Assembly: GCA_051294375.1 (NCBI GenBank)
Contig: CM119265.1
Coordinates: 840,089 to 904,088 of the forward strand
From: Paraspadella gotoi
Lineage: Eukaryota; Chaetognatha
Direction: 5' to 3'
Length of the DNA stretch: 64,000 nucleotides
The notes beneath the pieces were generated by a model. That model worked only from the letters and a program-made list of their open reading frames with translations, was not told the DNA's origin and ran no database searches. Position 1 is the stretch's first letter; each line of letters begins with the position of its first letter. Below, one piece after another: positions 1 to 11,344 of this stretch. A program made the translations under genes and the position numbers.

Positions 1-162
1 TCAACAAGTTGGGGATTCTTACGTTTTTGCTCGTGAAGATAAACTTGGACCTCACAAAGTCGAATTTCGGTGAAAGTATTTATCACAGTGATTTTAATTT
101 GGTCGCCATGATTCCTTCTTCTCCGCACGAAACATCCAATTTGATCTGCTTATATCTTGTAC
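1..162 (-). CDS. Gene A: fucolectin-type (FTP) lectin exon, second half of the domain, partial
   Basis: On the minus strand a splice acceptor (CAG) precedes an exon starting at 162 that reads TRYKQIKLDVSCGEEGIM and then, one base out of frame, GDQIKITVINTF followed by IRLCEVQVYL. This matches the C-terminal part of FTP/F5-8C-like domains and the same exon in genes B and C (CGDKGIVGDAV...ICEVQVF). The frame break lies near 106, at a short C run (GGG on the coding strand), and looks like a single missing base. FTP domains bind fucosylated or other glycans using calcium; here the module would be extracellular. The exon continues left of the window, so the end of gene A, including the expected kringle, is not visible. 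Confidence 0.72.
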
Positions 163-179
163 CTGAATACAGAGCAAAG

Positions 180-275
180 TGAAAGTGAGAAAGTGAAGAA
201 AGTGAAGTGAGGAAAGTGGAAAAGTGAAGTGAGGAAAGTGAGGAAAGTAAAGTGAGGAAAGTGAGGAAAGTGAAG
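180..275. repeat. Purine-rich minisatellite (GAAAGTGAG-like)
   Basis: Imperfect tandem repeats of GAAAGTGAG and GAGGAAAGT units lie directly upstream, on the minus strand, of the FTP exon at 1-162. One strand is almost pure purine. It lies in an intron of gene A. Confidence 0.8.
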
Positions 276-582
276 AGACTCTTGTTTTTTAAGCAAATAC
301 TACGAGTTTTGATATTACTGGATTTAAAGATAGCAAGATAGAGTGAGAAAGAAAGAGATAGCGAGAGTGTGAAATATGTTTTAAATGTTTAAGAAGAGCT
401 TGAAAAAGTGGGAAGGAGCGCCGTAGAGTATAAACAAGAGATAAAGTGTGCAAATAAGCGTAAAAGAGTATGATACATATTTCGACTTATTTTCTCAGTC
501 ATCATCATTGAAAATAGGTATTTATATTAGCATTCTACTAGCGCATGTGATGACTTTAAGGTAAGTGTGTTAATTGTCATTT

Positions 583-721
583 TTAATGAACCTGTTTCTC
601 TTGATTAAGCCTCCACAGCTGCCAGCTTTTTTTCCTGAAGCAAAGATTTCAACTCTGAAGGGAAAGATAAATGACCACATGCCTTCATTATCCTTCGTGT
701 TAAATATTCGGATGCGGCCAA
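583..721 (-). CDS. Gene A: FTP lectin exon, middle part
   Basis: After a CAG acceptor at 722-723 the minus strand reads VGRIRIFNTKD, then WSFIFPFRVEIFASG, then AGSCGG. This is the FTP 'VGxIRIxN...FPFxVEI' segment seen at 25,871 and 27,734 in gene B and 40,598 in gene C. The acceptor phase (split Val codon, phase 1) is the same in all three genes. The 3' boundary is uncertain: the best donor is a weak GTTCAT near 583, and the frame stays open to 570. The preceding FTP exons of gene A (the NIAxGKP-type start and the Cys/Trp exon) were not found between 722 and 2,700. Confidence 0.6.
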
Positions 722-799
722 CTGAAGGAAACAAAGCAGGGATGATTGTGCAAAGTTTAAGCAGATCTAATGCAGGATTTTCAAACTTTGACAAAAAAA

Positions 800-2019
800 A
801 ACTTAAATGAAATTTTTCTCAAAAAGTTGTAATTTTACTTTTATTTTAGCTTTCTATTTGTCTTAATATAATAATTTTAAATAACTTGTAATTACCATTC
901 TCTGTAATAAAATTTTTATATTCTGTTATATACTATACAATTGAATATTATTGTCAAATAAACGTTACACAGTTGTATTAAAGATTCATTTCAATTTCAA
1001 ATATGATTTTTTATTTACTTTTAATTTTTCTCCCGAATTGAATACGGATCCAAGGGTGTTTTTCAAATAGGGATTCAAAACATTTTGTTGACTTGAAGTA
1101 GTCCCTTAAGAAATATAGGAATAAGTAAGAGTAAATCAAAAATAACACAAATACAATTAACATGATATTGGAAGGGGCTCATGCTGAGCCATTTTTAAAC
1201 GGTCTAGCACAAGGCCCATCTGAATTAAGTGTTCCATTCCCGACCCTACCCCATACATCAGCACTTCAGCAGCAAGAGACTCTCAGAGAGGATCTATTAG
1301 CGCTGACACCAACCATTGTAAATGCCAAATGCCCTGCTCTCTAAGAATTAGAGCTGATACAGCCAATAGTAAATCTACAATTGTATTAATTACAAAATGG
1401 GAAAAAATATTTTTTTGATTATGGAGAAGTAAAAATCAGGTCTCTCTTTCTCTCACTCTTTCTTTCACACACCATTTCTAACATATTCTTGCCTATATGA
1501 ACTACTCATATCTGCCTCTAAAGATTATTTGATTTATTTTTAGAACTATTTCCTTTTAATTCTTCTTGATTGCTCTATATGATAAAATGTTAGAAAGATA
1601 TTTTTCTTAACTTTACTGTTCATCCAACTGTTAAGATATATAACCACTTTGTCCCAGTACAAAAACAAATATGGACAAAAACAATGAATTATTATTTGGT
1701 TTCTTACGAGTATTTGTTATCGACCAGATTTCTAGGATTTGAAGAATCACGCCTGGATATAGCGAAAACTCTTTGGTTAAGAGCAACGTTTTTGCCTGAA
1801 TTGTTAGGATAAAATATTAAATTCATTTGGAGTCATCACATGTTCTAAGATTAAAATTTAGTTAAAGATGACACATTAGAATACAGGTACAATATTTTTC
1901 TTCATCATCTATGATACCATCTGGATTGAAATATTGATCATATTAAAAAAAATATTGTCTGTGTACTTCCATGTGTGATTTTGAACTAAATTAACTCATT
2001 GTAAAATATAGTTTTTGGT
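800..2019. other. AT-rich intronic DNA of gene A, no exon recognised
   Basis: I looked here for the two FTP exons expected between the EGF exon at 2,708-2,821 and the FTP exon at 583-721 and did not find them. A less AT-rich patch at about 1,160-1,350 is open on the plus strand but resembles nothing I recognise. The missing exons may have been lost, may have diverged, or may be misassembled. Confidence 0.5.
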
Positions 2020-2532
2020 TAGACTGTGTCCCAATGGTACTGTCCGTTAACTTTTACAAATCGTGTGGAAATGTGTTGTTAAATATTATTTCTGAGATAA
2101 TAATGTCAAAGAGAAGTTATTATCATTTATGATACTATATTTTAAATTCAAATTATATAAATATTGCTTTGCAAACATTCAATTTAAATAACTCCAAGTT
2201 TTTAACCTTTTTAATTTTTAGATTATGTTTAATATTTAAAATTAAATTTTATTTGAAAAAATTATGGAGAAAAATATTTAAATTGATATGAATATTTCAA
2301 ATTTTAATTTTGTATAAAATAAGTACATTAATAAAAATAACAAGTTTGAGAAACAATGTCGGATCTGCCTATGATAATTAAGTGGTAATAAGCTAATCCG
2401 ATGATAAATCACAGTAATTTTTTTGACTTTCAATTTGTGATCTTAACAGATCATAACACATTGTAACATAACAAATCATAACATACTTCAGTAATCTTTT
2501 ATTAACGGACAGTACTATTGGGATACACTGTA
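2020..2532. mobile_element. Tc1/mariner-like MITE
   Basis: The left end (GTGTCCCAATGGTACTGTCC) and the right end (reverse complement GTATCCCAATAGTACTGTCC) form imperfect terminal inverted repeats of about 30 bp, with TA at the right boundary. The 'CCCAATAGTACTGTCCG' style is typical of Tc1/mariner termini. The 0.5-kb interior is AT-rich and non-coding and contains a fragment of the GTCGGATCTGC repeat at about 2,340-2,372. The element sits in an intron of gene A. Confidence 0.65.
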
Positions 2533-2707
2533 CAAAGATCATTTATTAGTTTATAACTCTCTGTGGCTGCGTGGAATAACAATGGCCAATCCTGAATTTT
2601 CTAGTTTAAAATGTGGCAATGAGTAACTTTTTTTTAAATTTTACTACAGCAGTAGAAAGAAAATTATAATAAAATTTAATAAAAAAATTGCAAAAATCTC
2701 TACTTAC

Positions 2708-2821
2708 TTTTATCACAAAGTTTTTTGTAAAAGCCGTTCTCACAATGACAAGTAAAGTTTTCATCATTTTGAAGACATTTTCCTCCATTGTAACATGGTT
2801 TCTTCAAACAATCCAGACCCA
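2708..2821 (-). CDS. Gene A: second EGF-like domain exon
   Basis: The minus-strand exon after TTTTTTAG encodes VGLDC, KKPCYNGGKCLQND, then FTCHCENGF and KKLCDKS, giving the six EGF cysteines. The donor is GTAAGT. Its length of 114 nt and its phase 1-1 boundaries match the last EGF exons of gene B (32,366-32,479) and gene C (41,470-41,583). As a symmetric phase 1-1 exon it can be duplicated or skipped without changing frame. Confidence 0.85.
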
Positions 2822-3269
2822 CTAAAAAATAATTAGTGATTTTTCTGTATATTGCTTAACCATTTTTTCACGTATGTCCATTCATAGGGTAATAAAACAA
2901 ATATGGTTGTGGAGGCTCTAACGTGTTCCAGATTTGCAAACAGATAAATTCAGCCCTTGCGAGATTAAAGATACAAAAGCAAAAAAACTAGAAGGAAAAG
3001 CTATAAAACTGGCGACCAAGAAACCTAAAAAAAACTAGTAGATATCTGATAATGATTTTTTAAAATTTAAAGCTCATAAAATATAAAAACATTTTAATAT
3101 AACTTATAATCTTAAATTATTATTTGATTAAATATTTTTTAATCAGATTCTGATAGAGCTTAATAATTTAGATAAAGATTATTACAACAATTTTTTCTAA
3201 TATTTTATCAATAAAAATTATAAAACCATTTTGAGCAAACAATAAAAATAGTAAAAAGATTCAAGTAAA

Positions 3270-3545
3270 TGTGGCTCAAGTTTTTTTCATTTAAACTCAT
3301 TTTCACTCGCACGATTCCATCTAAACTATATATTCAGCTCAATCACACACTTTCCAATACACACACAAAATTTCATACCAATCCAACCATCCAATCACGA
3401 GTAATGGGAGTTTTTGCTAAGGGGGGACGGACGGACGGACATCATTTTTTTTGCATAATTTATCATAATTCTGATCTGACATAATATGAGTGAATGCCCG
3501 ACAAGATTGAGGACGGTCAGATAAGCAGATCCGACTAAAATACTG
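3270..3545. repeat. Dispersed repeat with GGAC core and GCAGATCCGACTAAAA end
   Basis: The unit runs from a TTTAAACTCATTTTCACTCG-like start through a CCAATCC block and (GGAC)n to a 3' end GCAGATCCGACTAAAA. Related copies are at about 11,345-11,760, 13,290-13,800 (inverted), 24,090-24,560 and 27,763-28,551. It is non-coding and intronic here. Confidence 0.7.
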
Positions 3546-3629
3546 TTAAATTCTTAGCCACCTTTTTGTGTAAAAATAAAAAGTTATGCTTGCTCGATAC
3601 ATTAAAAATTGTTTAAAAAGTATACATAC

Positions 3630-3740
3630 AATGACAAAATGTTCCCCTGTGTGTTAGTGGACATTGACAAAAAAATTTATTAGGTAGATCAATGCAGGTT
3701 CCTCCATTTCGACAGGGGTTACTGCGGCATTCATCTATTT
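3630..3740 (-). CDS. Gene A: first EGF-like domain exon
   Basis: The minus-strand exon after TTACAG reads EIDEC, SNPCRNGGTCIDLPNKF, then FCQCPLTHRGTFCH, ending at GTATGT. The start IDEC and spacing resemble calcium-binding EGF domains. It is 111 nt, phase 1-1, and equivalent to gene C exon 41,672-41,782. It follows the MACPF exon directly. Confidence 0.88.
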
Positions 3741-3801
3741 CTGTAATAAAATTAAGGACATATCATTTTTTTTTCAAGTGTCATTTTTAAATGTATTTTA
3801 C

Positions 3802-6800
3802 CTTTGCACCTCCCGTCTTGAGCCATATACCCTTTGGAACAAGCTTTGCAATATATATGAGAATTTTTGTCAACCACACCCCCTTTTAAACACTGGCAAG
3901 AATTTGCTTTTGACGTAAATCCTTCAGGACATTTTTCAACACAAACAAAAGATGTCCCAGCTAAAGAAATTTTTTTATTCCTGCATGAGATGCATTTCTG
4001 GTTATTAAGTTTAGCATGACAACCATTGCACTGCGGATGACATTTTATTTCGCATACACCATTAACAAGTTCCAAACCTTCTCCACATTCAATTTTAGGT
4101 TTTTCTTGAACAACACGAGCATCATTAATGCTGATCTTATCTTCTCCAGCGCCAAAAGTAAAATACATTACATTATACTTGACATAGTTTTGATACGTAT
4201 AGGAAGTCAGCACTATTCCAACTTCAGATTCCTCTGGAGCCTTTCCATAGTCTAATCTCAATCCATTTTTTGAAGCAGTTATGCACACAAAAAATCCAGA
4301 AAATAATGAAGCATCTCCTAATGTTGCAGCCAAACGAGATTTTTCAGTTTTTACAACTTTCATTGCCCTATAAAATATTACTCCTTCTGGAGTCATTTGA
4401 ATATAATACCAACTTTCAAAATCATCAGGGACTCCTGAAAATACTAAATATATGCTCCCTTCTGAAGATGCTTGAAAATAAATACAAGAGCCTTTTTCTT
4501 GAAGAGTTACTTTATGGTTGTTAGTCCATTTAATGGAACATGGAACAAAACCTACATATCCAATACTTTTTGAGAGTCTCTCTAATGGTGTTAATAGTTG
4601 TACTCTTGCTAAAGGCCCATTTAGCCAAAGTGATTCATCATAATCAACGGACAAATCAAAGTTAAGGTAAAGTAACCCTGTTTTCTCTTCATAAATTAAT
4701 GGCATCTCTGCAACACAAATATAATTAGGATCAGTGGAAGAGGGACAACTGTTCCGAAGTTGAAATTTGGATCCTTTGATTTTTGTATACCAAATATTAT
4801 CATCATATTTTACAATAAATTCAGAATGTTTGAGGATACCAGGTAAATCATTTTCTATAGAAAAAACTATTTTAACTATCGATGATTTAAGCTCTTGTAG
4901 ATTTGGCCAATTTTTAATGCTAGAATCCCCGATTTTCTTGTATTCTAAATTTTCAGATTCACATCCAGAAATTCCACCTGGAAGGTCAAAGTTAGTTGTT
5001 GACAAAGGTCCTTCAGTCATATAAATATTTTCTGCTCTTTCCAAAACTAATCTTGTTTGCATAAAATCTTCTTCAAATTTCTGTTTTGATTTTCCATATT
5101 TACAATAATTTCGTTTTTTGAGAATTATTGTATTGTTTTCATCATCTAACTTTGTTTCATCATGCTCAAAAAAAGACAAACCAGTTTTAGAATCTATTTT
5201 TATATCATTTGTCCTAAAACAAGCAGACTTAGGCAGGTCTCCTGTAAATAAAGAGTTTGGATTCAAGTTTAACACACTGCTAATTTTTCCAAGAGTAAAT
5301 TCAAATGGTCGCTGAAATTTTGCAATACTGTGGCACCATTTGACAAAAAGCTGACGGAACATTGGGGTATAAAAATCAGTTATTGATGCTGCAATTTCTG
5401 GATCTCCTCCTTTAACTTCAACTGTTGTTTTGATGAATTCTGATTTGGTACTTTTTTGAGCTCCAGCATTTTCTTTTGAAGCCTTAAATTTTGCTGATTC
5501 ACTTTGTGTATTTGAAGCTTTTTGACTGTTTTTATTGTATTTGGTTCCAATACCCAAAAAGCTGAATCCAGACTGTTTTTGTTTGTAGCTACTTTTTAAA
5601 ACTCCCATCATTCCTGCAAACTCTGATTGTGCTTGACTGGCAAATTGATCCGAATTCATCAAGGATTCTTTTTTAGAAGTTTTCATGATTTTTAATTGAC
5701 CTCCAAACTTTGCAGATTTTACATAATGTGTTCCCCATCTTAAAATAAAATCTTGATATTTAAATGCTCCATTATTTTTTAAATAGGAGTTTGGAAGTTG
5801 TAAAAATTCTGAAAAAAAATCAATCAAAAAATCTGAAGGCTTTATTTCATCAAGTGCGACTTCAAACAATTTTAAATCTGCTTCTAATATAGCAATCATG
5901 TGTATAGCTGAGCCAATATTTTTTGAAGCAGAGTTTAAAGCTTCCTGACTTGCTTTTCTAGATCCTGATTTTTTCACATTACTTTTTCCAGACCCTGATC
6001 CAGTTCCAAAACTGATAGATTGACCAATGGCTGCACCAAGTTTAGCTCCTGCGTCTGCTCCAGCTTTGGCTCCCTCAGTACCTCCAGCCTGAGCTCCAGC
6101 CGCTGCTCCACCAGCCATTCCAACAAGACTTCCAATCAAACCAAAACTCCCACCAGTGCTTCTGCCTTGACTTAGTGATTTTGCTTCCATTTGAAACATT
6201 GATTGCTGCTGAGATGTTGCTGCTTTTCTTGTAAATAGTGAATGTATTTGGAAGCATCTTGAAAAGTCTCGGTTCGAATGGTATAATCATATATTCCAAA
6301 AGCATTCATGCAATCAGGAAGTGCTTTATCCATGAACATCTTCTTCTTTGCACATATTCTCTGAATTATACTTCGCTTTCGTGACTCTGATGAATAATAC
6401 CCCCGACCATCAAATCCAACTCCAATAAAATTACTTGCTTCCAGTTTTTTACGACATCGAGGTGATGTCCTTGCAAAATCATAACAAGGATCTCCAACTT
6501 GATAGTTGCTCCCAAAGCAACCATTCATGAGTGCAATTCCAACACCCATGGGCCAAGTTGATGCTGCTTGATTTTCTCCTTTAGTTTCTTTAATGCTATT
6601 GTCCTGAATAGCCTCAATTTTCCAACCAGAAGGTTCAAACTCATTAATTCCATCAAATCCTTGCAAGGGTTCAAAATCCACTTCTTTCGCTCCAGTAGAT
6701 TTAAGGGCATCAACTGCTTCTTTGACCTCATTCTTTGAAAATAAGTTGTCCGGTTTTTTCATGATTTTATTGTGTGTATCCTCCAGTTGTTTATTTTCTC

Positions 6801-6824
6801 CTGCTTGCTTATCAAGTGTATCAG
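3802..6824 (-). CDS. Gene A: main exon with MACPF domain, middle domain and Cys-rich segment (one frameshift)
   Basis: This 3.0-kb exon encodes most of a secreted MACPF (perforin-like) protein. The N-terminal part (6,824 to about 6,230) carries the early MACPF block (IGVGFDGRGYYSSES, LPDCMNAFGIYDYTIRTETF). The frame then breaks at a T run near 6,224-6,227, where gene B has one more T. The following 815-codon frame (6,199 to 3,752) has a Gly/Ala-rich stretch (residues about 15-75), the MACPF signature WGTHYVKSAKFGG (155-167), and a mid-region at about 560-690 (SWYYIQMT, VMYFTFGAG) that faintly resembles a farnesoic-acid-methyltransferase-type (Methyltransf_FA) domain. It ends with furin/GF-receptor-like cysteine repeats (CNGC, CISC, CVEKCPEG). 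MACPF proteins oligomerise on membranes and form pores in immunity, attack or development. The donor after CK (GTAAAA) is phase 1. Confidence 0.88.
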
Positions 6825-6942
6825 CTTTGAAAATTAATGTATAAATATTTAAAACAAATGAAAGAGAAATTGAAACCAATTTATGATAACCTTTTTGTAA
6901 TCCATCAAAAAAGAAATTATCTGTAAACTTTTTGTATCTCAC

Positions 6943-7054
6943 CTATACTGTTGAGTGTTGCCCCTGGTTTGCCTTTTGGTGGAGCAGCAAAGGAAGATAA
7001 GATGGGCCATATTAATAATAATAATATCAGCACATTATTTATTTTTAGTTCCAT
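6943..7054 (-). CDS. Gene A: signal-peptide exon (start codon)
   Basis: The ATG at 7,054 opens MELKINN, a hydrophobic core VLILLLLIWPILS and a likely signal-peptidase region SSFAAPP, then a GTGAGA donor in phase 1. The next exon starts at 6,824 with ADTLDKQAG. An upstream in-frame ATG exists at 7,132, but 7,054 places the hydrophobic core directly after the N-terminus, so I prefer it. Gene B has an analogous one-exon signal peptide (37,441). Confidence 0.8.
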
Positions 7055-7395
7055 TCTATCAAATAAAAATTTTATTATAATAATTAATTCCCAAAAATGA
7101 AAAAATGTATCTTTCACTAATCTATAACACATTAATGTTTATTACCATTATACAATGAAAGAGATAACAAAAGTAAAGATCGCAAGTTCGAAGTTAAAAC
7201 TAATCAAAAATAAAAATAAAAGTTATTTCACCTTTTTGTAGATTTAAAAAATAATAATATGACAAGCCACGCAACACCTTTTACTATTGTTAAAAAGTTG
7301 AAGAATGAAAAAAGTCTGCAAGTACAAAACCTAAGTTGGAGTTCATTCAAATAGCGATGTCTACGACGATTCACGCATGAGTCGCGGGTGTTGTT

Positions 7396-7586
7396 CTAGT
7401 TGGTTGGCGACTTCCCCATGGCGATGTCGCCAGTACCTCCACTGGTGACCTCGCCTGTTATAAAAGTAGCAAATATAATGAAAGTCGCGAGTAAGATTAG
7501 AGGCACGCGGCTGATGTTGAGGCACGGGGATGAACGCCAGTACCCCCACTGGCGACATCGCCATGGCAAAGTCGCCAACCAACTAG
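7396..7586. repeat. Fold-back (inverted repeat) element upstream of gene A
   Basis: The arms CTAGTTGGTTGGCGACTT...CCATGGCGATGTCGCCAGT and their reverse complement lie about 190 bp apart and could form a long hairpin. Several short mirror-image ORFs across it are by-products. It lies between the stop of gene B (7,987) and the start of gene A (7,054), so it could influence gene A transcription. Further copies at about 16,990-17,160 and 20,160-20,350 belong to the duplicated assembly. Confidence 0.8.
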
Positions 7587-7986
7587 AACCGTTACTTAAC
7601 TGTGAAAGTTAAAGTCAAATCCTAAAAAAAATAAAAAATTATTAAATGGTAATTTTTTCAGATAAGTTAACAAATTTTTGCATGAATAAAGAGTAAATGA
7701 CAATAACAATCATTTAACAAACAATTCGACTTAGGTAAAAGTAAACATAACTGTAAAACTTTTTTCATGCTTTTGATAAAAGTTTATTCTTTGAAGATGT
7801 TAAAATGTTGACTGAAATATATATTGGTTGTACCAACTTCATAAATCTTTAAGCTTTTTTATAATTAATAAACAGTTTGAAACTCCAAAAAATATTAAAA
7901 AGATCTTTTTTGTTAAGTAAAGAACTATTTAAAAATATAATGTAAAATTATGATTCAATTTTGTTATTGTAGTTATTGTTGTGCTT

Positions 7987-8856
<870 letters not shown>

Positions 8857-8977
8857 TTGTCTGGTCTATTTTCTTTTCGTTCCACTGTAGCCCAATTATG
8901 GCAGTTAACTCCAGCTGAAGTTTTAGATAAAGCCCCACGGTAGTCAACGCCCATACTTTCGTTATAGCATTCCTTTC
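8857..8977 (-). CDS. Gene B: first half of kringle domain exon (copy 1)
   Basis: After TTTTACAG the exon reads KECYNESMGVDYRGALS, then TSAGVNCHNWATVE, and ends at GTAAAA in phase 2. CY...G.DYRG..S.T..G..C..W is the kringle N-terminal half. Its 5' phase 1 boundary joins the FTP exon at 25,311 as EEI-R-KEC. In gene C the same junction reads EEK-R-KEC. The identical exon at 21,588-21,708 is the same gene sequenced twice. Confidence 0.88.
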
Positions 8978-9199
8978 CTGTAAAAGGAAAAGTATTTTTT
9001 TCTTTCTTTTTCTCTCTTTGGTAGGGACTGGAAGTGTTTGCCAAAAATTTATTTCTCTATCGGCCGAAAAAAAATAGGGAATTTAAAACAAAAAAGAAGG
9101 CATTTAAAAAAAAATACTATATAAAAGATATTGAAAGATGAGACTTGATCTTTGAAATACAAAATGTACAAACATAAACTGTTATGCGAAAAAGTAATA

Positions 9200-9610
9200 T
9201 TTTCAAGATATCCCCCCCCCCTACCGCCAGGGCCTTCTCTCTCTCGCCGAGCTTCCTCTTCCCCCTCTCAACGTCCCCCTCCTCCTCTTCTCATCGCCTC
9301 CTCCTCCTCATCCCTAGGAGTGCATCGGGCTCCCTCTCTCTCGGCACTCACTGCGCAAGGGCTACCAAGACCGCGCGACTGCCTTTCTCCTTTATCCCTC
9401 TTACGTTAATTGTATTTTGCTGTGTCCTATGTTACCTTTTTTTACCATTATATACCTTACCCTACTTACTTCTTCTCCCTGTTGGGATAACAGTCAGCCC
9501 GTATCCCTAGATAGGAGCCAACCTTCAGAGTAGCGCCCAATCAGGCCTCTCCCCTAGGTTTAACCTACCCCAGGATTAAGTTTCCTAACCAGCTAACCAA
9601 CCCTCCCAAC
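9200..9610. other. GC-rich pyrimidine block in gene B intron
   Basis: This abrupt 400-bp island of C/T-rich DNA has a poly-C start and tails into AACCAGCTAACCAACCCTCC, flanked by AT-rich DNA. Short ORFs across it are low-complexity. It may be part of an inserted element that continues to the tRNA-Leu-like piece at 9,782. Copies at about 15,530-15,930 (inverted) and 21,945-22,350 belong to the duplicated assembly. Confidence 0.5.
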
Positions 9611-9781
9611 TCACCCTAATTTTTTTCTTCCATCTTTCCTAATCGTTTCTAAATTTTTTTTTATTTTCCTTGCGCAAAAAAAAATTGTAAAGTGATAAAG
9701 TAATAAACACATCATTTTTTTTCTCAGCACTAATCCGGGAATTTTTAAAAGTGTAAAAACATTGTAAAATAATACAATAAT

Positions 9782-9825
9782 CTAGTACTATCTCTTCGGA
9801 GGCGTGGGTTCAAATTCCACCGCTG
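9782..9825 (+). repeat. tRNA-Leu-like 3' half (variable arm + T arm), relic
   Basis: CTATCTCTTCGGAGGCGTGG followed by GTTCAAATTCCACC matches the long variable arm and T arm of a eukaryotic tRNA-Leu (TCTTCGGxGGCGTGGGTTCGAATCCCACC). The 5' half, D arm and anticodon arm are absent, so it is not a working tRNA gene. It could be the head remnant of a SINE. Copies occur at about 22,517-22,560 and, inverted, at about 15,325-15,362. Confidence 0.6.
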
Positions 9826-10164
9826 AAATAAATACGATTTATTCTGAGAATAAAATGGTGACGGTGAGACACATCCAGGAGTCCAGATCAATTCTCCTGA
9901 AACTTAAGAAGCTAGATCTATTTATATCTAAGGAAGAGGATCGAAGGCAAGAGTCATTTTTACAATTCCATTGTTTCTGCAAGCTCATTGGTCGAATCCG
10001 ATTCTGCCTTTGACCAATCATGATTCCTCGATTCCGATTCTGCGGATATTGTCCGATCCTTCAATCCCATTCTGCTTTGGGTCAGGTTGATTCTCCTGCG
10101 ATGCTATTTTTAAAGTTTACATTTGTTTGTACCACAGAATCAATGAAGAAAGTAAGCATTGGTT

Positions 10165-10775
10165 ATAAGGCGTAGTAAAATTTCAAAATTTAACTTTAAT
10201 TAAAATTTTAAAAGTGGGGACGAACGATATATTATACTAATGAACATTTATATAATAAAAAATTCATAATAAATTTTACAATTTACGCAGTAGGCCATTT
10301 TTTATACTAGTACTAAACCAATAAATGTTAAATTTCAAACAGTTTTTTTAAAGATTTTGCAGATTTGGATTCGTCATAAAAAGTTGAATAAAGAAATATA
10401 ACTCTTTTTGAAAAAATTTCTTCATTAAGTGGATCAAAAATTAGAAAAAGCTATATTTTTAAGCTGAAAATTAATTTTTATTATATTAAATATTTAGTTT
10501 AATTTTTAACCCACTTAATGAGAGAATTTTTAAAATGATTTATATTTCTTTTTAATCAACTTTTGCGAGGAATTCAAAATCTGCAATCAAAATTAAGAAA
10601 AGCCTATTTTGAAATTTTCGATTTTATAAGGATAGTACTATATATAAAATAGCCTACTGCGAAAATTTAAAAGCATAAAATTAATTTTTTTTTGCAAATT
10701 AATGTTCATGATGGTATGTTATTCATAATTAACTTTTAGAATTTCTTATGTAACTTTCACTACGCCTTAATGGTT
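10165..10775. mobile_element. Fold-back MITE, AT-rich
   Basis: The ends (TAAGGCGTAGTAAAATTTC and TAACTTTCACTACGCCTTAA) are inverted repeats. Inside, GCAGTAGGC...ATAGTACT blocks, TCATTAAGTGG/CCACTTAATGA and a central hairpin repeat the symmetry, so almost the whole 610 bp can fold on itself. It is non-coding. Copies at about 14,350-14,960 (inverted) and 22,925-23,540 reflect the assembly duplication. Confidence 0.7.
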
Positions 10776-11344
10776 AATTGAGGAGAAATTAAACCGTTTG
10801 GTCTATCAGATCCATCTACTGGTCCACTTCCTGTGATGGCATCAAGAAAACAAATTTCCGGAAAAAAACATTAAGGTAACACATGATGCTGAAGCCTTTG
10901 CTTAACCTTTATCACTATGTTTTAAACCTTGAAAATGAGTCCGCTGATGTCCCGGTCAATAATATGTCGATTATTTTTTTCACAAAAAATATTTTACTGT
11001 GTATCATCAGATAACACTGATGTATTAGTATAAAATTAGTGTATTCTCTCTCTTAGTATCGTGAACGTTTCTCGTAACTAATAAACTCTTTTCAGCATGA
11101 AAACAACACGTTTCGTTTGTTACTAAAAATGTTGGACATTTATTAAATCATAAAAAGATTCGAGAGTCTGATGGACGAGAGAGAGAACGAGCGCTTCAAA
11201 CAATCCTACAGACAGACAGACGGATGGAGTTTTTCACCCGAGTTTGCTGATCCGGTTTGATTCCTATTTAATTCCGATTTGATTTAGATTCCTTTTCTTG
11301 ATTCTGATTCCACCTTCGATGATATTGTAAAAGAATTCAAATAA

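Noticed and set aside
1162-1344. 60-codon plus-strand ORF
   Set aside because: It lies in a gene A intron with no recognisable motif, no splice support and no counterpart in genes B or C.
7361-7612. Short ORFs on both strands (7,361-7,582; 7,400-7,612)
   Set aside because: They are mirror images caused by the hairpin element and encode nothing recognisable.
9152-9510. Pro/Ser-rich ORFs of 85 and 108 codons
   Set aside because: They are translated pyrimidine-rich DNA; equivalent frames in the duplicate copies are not conserved.
9782-9825. Functional tRNA-Leu gene
   Set aside because: Only the 3' half is present; there is no D arm, anticodon arm or 5' acceptor strand.
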